Notes under the pieces: model-generated
What the model was told of the DNA's origin: nothing
The model's input: the letters and a program-made list of their open reading frames with translations, nothing else
Databases searched by the model: none
Shown: in pieces, positions 46,564-56,600 of the stretch
Layout: each line of letters starts with the position of its first letter
Numbering within the stretch: the stretch's first letter is position 1
Program-made: the position numbers and the translations under genes
NCBI GenBank assembly: GCA_011033025.1
Contig: WFMF01000187.1
Span: forward strand, 186,001 to 250,000
DNA: 64,000 nucleotides
Direction of reading: 5' to 3'
From: Beroe forskalii
Lineage: Eukaryota > Ctenophora > Nuda > Beroida > Beroidae

Positions 46564-49500
46564 ATGAAGTTCAGTAAGATTGGTGTGTTGTTGCTGGTAG
46601 CCCTGTTCATGGGAGGAACTGGTTTCCAGCTGAACATCTACCACACCAACGACATACACTCTCGGTACAATGAACGGGGGCACCGGGAAGGGGGTGCCTG
46701 TAAGGACGGTGAGCATTTCATTGATTCATTGATTAATTGAATGATAACTCACAATATTGCCATCATTTGGAACGTAGTACACATTTAGTAACAAATTTGC
46801 AATTCATCTATTACTAACGATGCATCATGAAGAAAAAGCAATAGATTTTCAGTTCATCTCAACCACTATCTTCCCAGCGGCTGGCTCCTGTTACGGAGGA
46901 ATGGCCCGACACTCCACCTTCTTCAAGAAAGTCAGAGAACAGAAAGAAGCTGATGATGCTGCTGGTATTGAGAACAACTACTTGATTCTTAGTGGTGGAG
47001 ACTGGTTTTCAGGTAAGGAGTCCTCTCGCGAAATTTATTGGCTATTACGACTTCTCGATGTTAGAACCAGCATTGCTTAAATTGAACTTCAGGCGATCAC
47101 CAAATATCTAAAACTTTTAAATCTTAATAATAGTTCATCGCACTTTTGTACTTCCATATTTTCATAGTCTGTAGATTTCATACATGAAATAATGACAACC
47201 AACTAAGCAAATAGTCAGGGATGAAATGGAATCCCGTGCTTTTGGAATGTTAATAAAGAGTTAGGACCGGTTTCCGGTATTTTAGACTATGCTGAATCGA
47301 TTTAGCTATGCCGGCAATTTTTATTTCGATGCCGTCACCCTTTTTTGGCCACGCCCATTTTTGGCCTGTCGGAAGCCAAAATTGGCAACTCGAAAATTAT
47401 TTTTGCCATTACATGGCAAGTAGGGTATCAAAATAGGGGTTTTCTAGGGTGGGAAAAACGATGCAATGATTATTTTTACTCAAAAAAGTTCATATGCAGA
47501 GTTACAGTGACCACGCCCTTTTTTGGCCTTGCGTGATGGCTAAAATTTAGAACCCATCGATTTCATACTAAGAGCCTCATGTGGGGTATCGAAATAGGGG
47601 TTTTCTGGGGCGAGAAAAACGATGCAATGATTATTTTAACTCAAAAATGTTCATATGCGGAGTTACGGAAGACCACGCCCATTTTTTGCCATGCGTGATG
47701 GCTAAAATTTGGAACTCATCGATTCCATAATAAGGGCCTCATGTGGGGTATCGAAATAGGGGTTTTCTGGGGCGAGAAAAACGATGCAATGATTATTTTA
47801 ACTCAAAAATGTTCATATGCGGAGTGACGGCAGACCACACCCATTTTTGGCCTTGCGCGATGGCTGAAAATTGGATCACATCAATTCCATACTAAGGGCA
47901 TCATGTGGAGCATCTAAAACTAAAAGGGGTTTCCTGGGCCGAGAAACATGATAGAACCATTAGTTTAATCCGAAAATGTTCCCGGGATTGCTGCGGGAGT
48001 ACCTACCCCGGGGATACCACGAAAAGTCCTGCAAGAGCGCTATGTGACTGCTATTGTCCAGTGTCCGAGTAGATACTCCCGAATTACTCCCATAGGACTA
48101 CCAACAGGAGCTCGACTCATCACCATGCACGCCAAACGACCTCACGACCGTATCTCTTAAGTCTATCCTGACCCTAACATACGTGCTCTCTGAGGTTTCT
48201 GGCAGACTAGAGAAATAGAGAGAATTTACTATTTCCATTTACAACTTTAGAACGATATCTATTCTCTTCTGATCCCCTCACACTTGAATGTTATTTTAGA
48301 TCCACTTTGAAGCTTTTAGTAGGTTGAAGCTTCTAGTTAACCATAGGATCATAGGTAAGGGGTATTGCCTGTAAAAAAGCTCCTTAAAGGACGAGTAAAG
48401 CGAAGAAATTTTGTTCAAATATCGTTCTGAGACGTTGTACACAGAATCTAGGGCAATTTTCTAACCTAATCGTTAAAAAACGAAGATTCTACCACACCTA
48501 CAAGACGAGATATTCCTTTCCATATATTTATCATACATAACATGCAGTTGATGTCGGAATTTGGTCCCCTTCCTATCCAGGCGACCTTGCATGTTATGTA
48601 ATTTGCATGTTATTTATCTTGCGTTTTGGTATAATTATCCATCCCATATGAGTGGTTAAACACTGTTTTGCTTCGTCTAGTGGAATTCTCAATTCTATGA
48701 GTCAATAATAAAAACCAACAAATCCATCTAATTAGTAATCGAGGCGTGAAAAAATCAATCAAAACCGTCAAAAACAGTGGAATATATACTGTGTTTACAT
48801 AGTGAACTCAGGGTGTAATTTGATACTGGGGACCATAATGCATCATATTTTGCGCCTAGAATTGCTCTTTGATTTAGCTATAGCGTGCGGTAGGAAGTGA
48901 ATAGAAACATCGGACTTTGACTAAAGTGCTTTTAATTATGATACCCATCATAATATGAAATATTTTGTATACCTTAAATTTCGCTTTACTCGTCCTTATG
49001 CTTTAATGAATAGGATGGGTACAAACTGGGTCCTACCTTGAATTTTATCTCTTGTACTTCTGTTGATAAGGTGTAATTAATGCAAGTAAGTAAGACAGGG
49101 CAATAGTTGCTCGCTCCAATTTTGCACTTCATTACAGTAATGCATTGCTGGCGGTTTCGTTGTTTTATTAAAGTATCTTTCACTTTAAAAAATCGTGACC
49201 ATTTCTCCTACTTGCTCAAGCCATGCATAAAAAGCTTGATATCTGAAATTTAGATGAAATATAGCTATAGGAAACAAAGCATCCATGTATCCTATTTTCA
49301 CTCTTCTAAAAGTTCATTGCCCACGAGTAAAACTCACGGCCTTAATATAACTCACACAGGCATATCCATGAGCACCCATTGCATTCCAATGAAAAATCAA
49401 AATTTTTATACTCCACATGCTGCCCAAAGTATGAAGTATGAATTATGTTAACGTCTTTCTTACTCTGCCTTTTGAACTCCAAAAGGGTATACGCTAACAG

Positions 49501-52500
49501 TTATACGAATAGAGATTTGGAGACAATGAAAACGCCTGTAAAATCAATAGCATTATGAAGTAGTTAAAGGTAGTTACAATAATAACTGTTTTAGATCATA
49601 TCATGTTTATCACGATATCAGGATCGTATGCTAAACTCGTTCTCAAGGTCTTTAGATCTCTGACATAGATTCATGTTGACTCTGTTCTTCAAATGGTTGC
49701 TCCTTAGTTCCGGGGTAGGAGTTGAAGGTACGTTGGACTTCAGGATAGCCTTCTGGATATAATCTGTATTGCCCCGACGATCGTCAGCACAACCATTTGG
49801 AAATCTCCTCAAGTCAAAATCTCGCTCCCTTATATACTATTCGGATCCCGTATCCTGGATCCCGGATCGGGATCCTCATTTCATACATTACTATCGGATC
49901 CCGGATCCTGTATCCCGGATCCAAGATCTCATATTCCGGATCCTGGATCCTAATTTCATATATTACTATCGGATCCCGGATCCTGTATCCCGGATCCCAG
50001 ATCCTGTATCCCTTGTCATAGTTAAATAATAACTTTGAGCCTTCGTGTAAGAGATGGTCTCTGTAAATCCATATTTATAATCTAATCTTGAAAGAATTAG
50101 TGAAAACAGAAGTTGCTTTGAGTCTCCTGAAAAGAATCAGGAGCAAGGTATTATACTTTTCAGCATTTTATGGGTCATGGGTGAGCCTATCGTCAATAAG
50201 CTGGTAAGTAACGAAAATGTTTGAAACATATGATTTATGCAAAATGACGAAATATGGGGCTGATTGCCATTATAACACCCCTAGGAACCTCTTCTGATCA
50301 AGACTTATGGCTGCGTCGTGCTTTAACAATGTAAACTCGTATTTTGATAAACTAGTATTTTTGGGATGGGATCGCTATGTAACACGTTCAAAATCTCAAC
50401 CATTGCACACTGCACAGGGCCATAACTGGACACGGGTACTGGTCGCTATAACTCTGCACATGATTTTGTCGAACAATAATGATGAACTTCCATATTGCAC
50501 ACTGTGGTGAAAAATGGTTATGGCCGCGTTCTTCGAGCCAAGAAACTGCTATAATGAAAGCCCATAATATGCTGTTCAAAGTGGAAAAGTATGGGATCCA
50601 TGCGCCAAGTTTGGAATTCATGCGCCAAAAATGGGCATGGCCTGGTCACTATAACTCCACAGATGAACATTTTCAATTTAAACTAATGGTTCTATCATGT
50701 TTCTCGGCCCAGGAAACCCCTTTTAGTTTTAGATGCTCCACATGATGCCCTTAGTATGGAATTGATGTGATCCAATTTTCAGCCATCGCGCAAGGCCAAA
50801 AATGGGTGTGGTCTGCCGTCACTCCGCATATGAACATTTTTGAGTTAAAATAATCATTGCATCGTTTTTCTCGCCCCAGAAAACCCCTATTTCGATACCC
50901 CACATAAGGCCCTTATTATGGAATCGATGAGTTCCAAATTTTAGCCATCGTGCAAGGCCAAAAATGGGTGTGGTCTGCCGTAACTCCGCATATGAACATT
51001 TTTGAGTTAAAATAATCATTGCATCGTTTTTCTCGCCCCAGAAAACCCCTATTTCGATACCCCACATGAGGCTCTTAGTATGAAATCGATGGGTTCCAAA
51101 TTTCAGCCATCGCGCAAGGCCAAAAATGGGCGTGGTCACCGTAACTCTGCATATGAACTTTTTTGAGTAAAAATAATCATTGCATCGTTTTTCCCGCCCT
51201 AGAAAACCCCTATTTTGATACCCTACTTGCCATGTAATGGCAAAAATAATTTTCGAGTTGCCCCATCCTGGCTTCCGACAGGCCAAAAATGGGTGTGGCC
51301 AAAAAAGGGTGACGGCATCGAAATAAAAATTGCCGGCATAGCTAGATCGATTCAGCATAGTCTAAAATACCGGAAACCGGTCCTAACTCCTTATTAACAT
51401 TCCAAAAGCACGGGATTTATATATCGACCATTTAATCCCTGACTAAAAGGAAAATCTTCAGGCACAGTTTACTACAGTATAAACCGCGGCAATCTCACGG
51501 CACATTTCCTCTCCTCGCTTGGCTACGATGCAATGGCCTATGGCAACCACGAGTTTGACAATGGCCCAGACGTTTTGGCGGCGGCAATGTCTCAGATACC
51601 CCAAGATTCAGATGTTGCACTTCTTTCAGCAAATATGGACGTCGGATCTAGTGGAGTAGCAAAAGAAAACTACGTGATAAAGGAGTTTGTTTTCCAGGGG
51701 AAAACAACGAAAGTAGGTGTAATTGGTCACACTACTCCTGACACCAGTGTCATCAGCTCCCCTGGACCTGATATCTCGTTTAGTGATGTCGTCCCAGCTA
51801 TAAGGGAGCAGGTGGAAAAACTAAAGGAGCAAGGAGTGAATGTCATTGTGGCACTTGGTCATTCTGGTATTGAAACTGACAAAGCAATCTGCGATCAAGT
51901 AGATGGGGTAGACATAGTGGTTGGGGGACATACTAACAGCTTCCTAGCAAACGCAGGAAGTAAAGTTACCTTCCCAGATGGGGCGAGGGTGGAAGAAACA
52001 ATAGAGGGACCCTACCCAATGGTGCGAAACAACGGCAAATGTGTTGTGGTTCAGGCTTATGCATACGGAAAGTTTATAGGGGAACTCAAAACCGAGTTCA
52101 ATGATGCAGGCGAACTGACAGCTTCCTCTGGAGATCCCATCCTGATGTGGGGTGATGCTTGGCCTCAAGACCCTGAAACTTTAACCTTTCTGGAGCCCTT
52201 CACAGCCCAAGTTGAGCAATACGGCAGCCATGTGTTGGGTGTTACCAGTAAAGATGTGGACGGGACCCGCATTATCTGTAGGTTCAGGGAGTGTGGCATG
52301 GGCAACTTGATCACGGATGCCAACGTGCAGAGCTTCAGGAAGAACGACCCCAGTGTGGTCTGTGGAATAATGAACTCGGGTGGAATTCGAGCAGCTATCG
52401 AAGCTGGTGATATCACATACCAGGATGTACTGACAGTACTGCCATTTGGGAATACCATTGATAAGGCAACTGTAACCGGTGCTGTCCTGAAGGAAGCTTT

Positions 52501-52945
52501 GGAACACAGCGTATCCACCTTCAACTCTACAGGGTTTAACGTGGGCGCAGAAGGGAGGTTCCTGCAAGTGTCAGGTCTGCAGGTCCATGTTAACCTCTCT
52601 AGTACAGCAGGAGGCAGGGTGAGTAAGCTGCTGATACTAAACCCTCAGGAGGGGAAGTACCAAGTTGTGGAGGATGGCAAGGAGTACTCCTGCATCTTCA
52701 ACTCCTTCCTTCTGGGAGGTGGGGACGGGTTCTCCATGCTGGCAGGGCTACCCCGGGTAACAGGATCAGTGGACGGGGATGTGCTGGCAGAGTATATTCA
52801 GAGCAACAGCCCTCTGGACGGCAACCCGGCCCTCACTGGCATTCCTTCCAGAGTCCTATTCGCACACGACCTCAGTGGAGGTGCACAAGTCCGGTATTGT
52901 GGTGCTGCTCTTTTATTCAATGTGTTGGTTAATATTTTCATCTAG
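46564..52945 (+). CDS. NT5E: ecto-5'-nucleotidase (CD73-like), GPI-anchored, three exons
   Basis: Exons 46564-46708, 46878-47012 and 51462-52945 join in frame at phase 1 (GACG|GTGAGC, TTCCCAG|CG, TCAG|GTAAGG, TCTTCAG|GC) to give 587 residues, close to the ~570 of vertebrate NT5E. Residues 1-21 are a signal peptide. The metal and catalytic residues of the metallophosphatase domain are all present: HTNDIHSR (27-34), GGDWFSG (88-94), GNHEFDNG (121-128), ALGHSG (224-229) and VVGGHTN (246-252). The C-terminal 5'-nucleotidase domain has CRFRECGMGNLITDAN, MNSGGIR (397-403; the usual NGGGIR), LPFGN with the substrate-stacking Phe, and GGGDGF (512-517). A short hydrophobic tail (ALLFNVLVNIFI) fits a GPI-anchor signal. 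By family it hydrolyses extracellular AMP to adenosine and phosphate at the cell surface. Intron 2 (47013-51461) is filled by a foldback element. Confidence 0.95.
47330..47990 (+). repeat. foldback 2, left arm of ~161-bp tandem units
   Basis: GTGGGGTATCGAAATAGGGG recurs with variation near 47421, 47581 and 47743 (spacing 160-162) and is followed by TTTTCTGGGGCGAGAAAAAC. Each unit carries an ACCACGCCC-type box (near 47350, 47512, 47672 and 47834). The last unit is diverged. The same units lie inverted at 50600-51310. Confidence 0.85.
49652..49763 (-). CDS. putative terminal exon in the foldback loop
   Basis: After a possible acceptor (GGCAATACAG) the minus strand codes 36 residues to a TAA at 49654-49652: LYPEGYPEVQRTFNSYPGTK then EQPFEEQSQHESMSEI. 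The composition, rich in Pro, Glu and Gln, looks like the tail of a real protein. A second frame over the same bases is also open (49618-49812), so coding is not proven. It is antisense to the nucleotidase and inside its intron. It could be a captured fragment or an exon of a gene running through the region. Confidence 0.25.
49846..50010 (+). repeat. GGATCC-rich 75-bp tandem repeat
   Basis: Two copies at a 75-base period (CTATCGGATCCCGGATCCTG at 49891 and 49966), each with many GGATCC/CCGGATC palindromes. Plus frames read as repeated RIPDPVS and are artefacts of the repeat. Confidence 0.8.
50600..51310 (-). repeat. foldback 2, right arm of ~161-bp tandem units
   Basis: Inverted counterpart of 47330-47990, with TGGGCGTGG-type boxes near 50630, 50800, 50963, 51126 and 51288. 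The 179-codon minus frame here (50819-51358) is simply the translated repeat. Confidence 0.85.
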
Positions 52946-53688
52946 GCTTCTCCTTTGCATGTTTTTTAATGTTTTATGTTGGCTTATGGCTGGATATGGC
53001 TTCAAATTTGGAGGTCAGCGATAGGCATTTAGCAATTTGCACTTTAATCCTTATCTATCATACACACATGTTAAATGCTTTCATTTTTTATATTCTATTA
53101 ATCAGGAACGAATTACTGAATAAGGACAACTGATAATCTGACAATATTAAATCGCAATAATATCTTAATATTATCAAATCGACAATCATCGATTTTTAAA
53201 TTTTAATGATATATTGTAATTATTATTTAGTATTTGATCTTATTAAATTCAATAACTTGATATTCTTATTATGATGTTTCAATTCATAAAATTCACCTCT
53301 ACTGACGAAGCATATTTCGTACCAATCGTGTACTTCTGCAAGTCCTGAAATCAAAGTCATATCAAAGCTAGGTACTCAAAGTTGTAGTGTATTTTGTTGA
53401 AAACATAGGGCATAAAATTTGGAAATATGTACATGATAATAGTTGGACAAGATAAGATACTATTATATTTGGGTCTGACACGAGTAGAATCAGAGAAGTG
53501 GCAACCCTTAGGTACACATGAAGATGCCATTCAATTACCGTAAGGTGTTATTAACACACGGGAGTTTAACTACAACGGAGGATGCTGGTTTAAGGAGACT
53601 TAGCTGGAAGTCATGCTGCCATGGTAACAAATATACTGCAGTGACCTATATCAGTACCGGGAAAATGTATTCTGACCGGAGCCCTCAC
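52946..53688. other. 3' flank between convergent genes
   Basis: AT-rich 3' region of the nucleotidase gene, no clear AATAAA. On the minus strand, GATTTCAG|GACTTGCAG...GTAGAG|GTGAAT near 53360-53310 has exon-like ends around 48 bases, but the peptide (DLQKYTIGTKYASSVE) does not resemble the next part of the RhoGEF. Confidence 0.35.
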
Positions 53689-56600
53689 AATTTATTCATC
53701 ATTGCCATCACTGAACGTGTAATCGGGGCAATTGCTCTACTGGAGGCTGCACACGGAAATCAGAATAGCGCTGTATTGTCTCTTTATTAAATTAGTAAAT
53801 CGTTGGGTTTGAAGAAGGGCAATGAAAAATATAAAACCTGTAAGTCAGTTGTACTAGAACTTAAAAGAGTCCAAGTACGTTCTGGAAACCAACCCGCAAT
53901 AGGAGAGGGTACTTCAGGATCCTCTGAATGGGTCTGTGAAGGAACTCCGACAGGGGAAAGAAGTGCTTTAATTCCCTCTTGCAGTCGAGAATGAATTGAC
54001 ACGTTTGTTCTTCCTTCTGGAGCGACGATATAAGCCCCAGGGACCTGAAATAGTGGGGGAATCTGAGACGTTCTGGTTTGAAATCTCTTAGATATTTCAT
54101 ATTTGTAAAATTTAAGTTAATAAATAAATATGTCGCGGAAAAGTACACCGTTCGAAAAATAACTAATAATAAATTAAGTAATAACTATATCTGTAGAAAA
54201 ATTTGTTGCCAATTAACTCCTTCTGCCTGTGTCAAATATCTTCAATTGGTGGCGTCCCAATGAGAGAGTGATAGAACTAGGAACTACTGTAGCAACAATT
54301 TAAACATTCCGTTACAGCGCATTTCACGACAGACTAAGTCTGATGCCAAGAATGCATAACATTCTTTTCGTATATAGTAGAGTATGGGGAAACGTGCCAA
54401 ATATTTTCGCAAGTTACAATAAGTCTATGGGTACATGTGTTGACACGATAATGCGTTATAGCTAAGGTCTCAAAGCTTGAAAGTATTATCAGAACATACC
54501 ACAGCTTATTGTGCCGTAGGGTATAGTTTTAGTGTTGGCAGAGTGTTCATCTATCATTCATGAATGATAAAGATGAATTTTAAAAATGGGAACAAATTCT
54601 TCAATTCATTGATAGAAATTTCTTGATGAAAACATAGTATACTAGTATACGAGAGATAAATTATTTTTTCCCTCCCCATTGACCTTTTTGTGAATACAAA
54701 AAGGCAAATGAGAGGGTTAGCAGAGATCGTGTTTGGTAAGGTGAGAAATAGGATATTTGCATAGCAGGTCCAGATTTGCAATACAACTACTGTAATTTCT
54801 GGAAAGTGCCCGGAAAGTCCGAGGGAGATATGTCCACAAATTTTGAGGGAGATGTCCACAAATTTGAGGGAGATGTCCTCATATTTGACAGGGGCGGCTC
54901 GTATGGGTGTATGGGTGTTGAGATACACCCAAAGCAGATAAGAAGAAAATAAAAAAAAAGATTAAAAAACAAAAATCTATTTTTTTTTCTTTCTTCCATA
55001 GTCACGCGCGCGGCGCACACTCGCGGAGAATACCAAATCATTAAAAAAAGCCGCGCATTAAATTCGATTTATTCTTGCTCGAAAATCGAGCGCTATTATA
55101 TGGGTGTAACGCGCACACCCAAAATCAGGGATTTTACGTGTAAGTTGCAATGATCTCTTAGCGGCTCGTCAAATCTGGGTGCGTAGTGTAATTTTACAAT
55201 AGATGGGTGCGAGCGTACACCCATGGTTTGGCGGGAAACTTTCGAGGAAAATTCTGGTAGAACTCTGCGATTAGTGCCATTTCTCTTGCATCTGCTTGAA
55301 TTACGTCACTCTTTTCTTTGTAGGCATTTAACTATCGGCATATGAACGTTATTTTCTAAAACTTAAAGATTGAATTCACGAACTATATTTCCGTACTTAC
55401 TTAATTCGAACACGAAATTGAAGTTAGTTTTCTGAGGATAAAACGATGAAACTTTCGCAAAAAAATCGATCAGCATGTAAATCTTCAGATCATGCATTTC
55501 AATATCATTTTCGATTTTGTTTGTCAATCTTCATCACACCTCCATCTTCATCATCACACCTTCATAAAGACCATACAAGAGCACAAAACCACTTAGCAGC
55601 ACGTGAGTACATAATATTGTTAATATTTATTCAGGTCTGTCAATTTCGAAATATGATTTACAGTATAGTGTGATAAAATGTCGATGCGATATCCTTAAAA
55701 TCGAGATTTTAGCGTCGAAAAATTCGCTTATTTTTTGATAAATTTGACAATTTTAGACCATTTTTATTGCACAATTGAAGAAGAAAATCGTCGGGTCCGC
55801 CTACGGCGTAGGCCTCCGGCAGTTGGGGGGCCCGCCCCCCAAACCCCCAGAGTCCCTCCAACCTCGGTACCCAAGTCCCCATTCCAGCCACCCCCACGAG
55901 CCGCCCCTGATATTTGAGGGAGATTTCGTCAACAATGGTACCATCAAGCGGAGTCGCGTAGCAACCTTAATTGCGCGCGCAATTGCGCGCTTTCACTCCG
56001 CAAGATTAGGATGGATGTTAATATCGAGCAGTTTTGTGCGCGGCTCTGCGGCTCAACATCATGCGTGGCGCGCTCAAGTTAAGCTTTAGTTAGCCGATCA
56101 AATTTTTAGCGAAAATTCAAGCGCCGAGTCAACACTTTATCAATGTTTGAAATTCGAGCAATTTTGAACAATTTATGGTGGAAAAACAAATTACTGTATC
56201 ATGAAATTGTGTATCATGAAATTGAATCATCAATGCTAGTTGCTCCAAGTTCAACCGTGAAAACCATGGCAAACTACTTAACTACGGAGTTTCTGAAATA
56301 AATAACTTCGCGAAGTAATTCAATTGCGTTGTTTAAAAGCTCATCAACGTGGATCGAAGCTGCCTACGTCCCACATGCATTATATAGAATTGCACGTTTC
56401 TATTAATATCTTCTTCAAGCTCGGGGGAGGGAAATTAAGCGCCCGCAGATGGGTAACGGGCGCAATTCTTGTTGAACATTCATGAATATATTATCATCAT
56501 TGAGATTTTCAGATAATTGATATCTAAACGCTAAAAGAACAACGATAATATAATGGTAATCACCCCGAAACACTTACTGTGGAACCTTTCGACAGAAATC

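Larger units (their letters stand above)
47991..50599. other. loop of foldback 2
   Basis: Unique sequence except for the GGATCC-rich repeat at 49846-50010. Coding-like pieces occur on the minus strand: one around 48100-48220 (LPETSESTYVRVRIDLRDTV) and the candidate exon 49763-49652. If real, the loop carries captured or nested gene fragments; I cannot confirm this. Confidence 0.35.
47212..51445. mobile_element. 4.2-kb foldback element inside nucleotidase intron 2
   Basis: The ends are inverted, starting GTCAGGGAT and flanked by TA at 47212-47213 and 51444-51445 (TA duplication probable; no empty site to prove it). Next come long inverted arms (e.g. AATCCCGTGCTTTTGGAATG and TTAGGACCGGTTTCCGGTAT at left, complements at right). 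The arms contain ~161-bp tandem units, about four left and five right. The ~2.6-kb loop is not repeated. It has the same architecture as the element at 16926-20589, and its units align with that element's. No transposase frame is seen. Without it the intron would be a little over 200 bases. Confidence 0.85.

Noticed and set aside
49769-50029. RIPDPVS-type repeat protein
   Set aside because: Two plus frames are open through the GGATCC-rich repeat; explained by the 75-bp tandem unit.
50819-51358. 179-codon minus-strand ORF with repeated RWLKFGTHRFH blocks
   Set aside because: It only translates the ~161-bp tandem units of the foldback arm.
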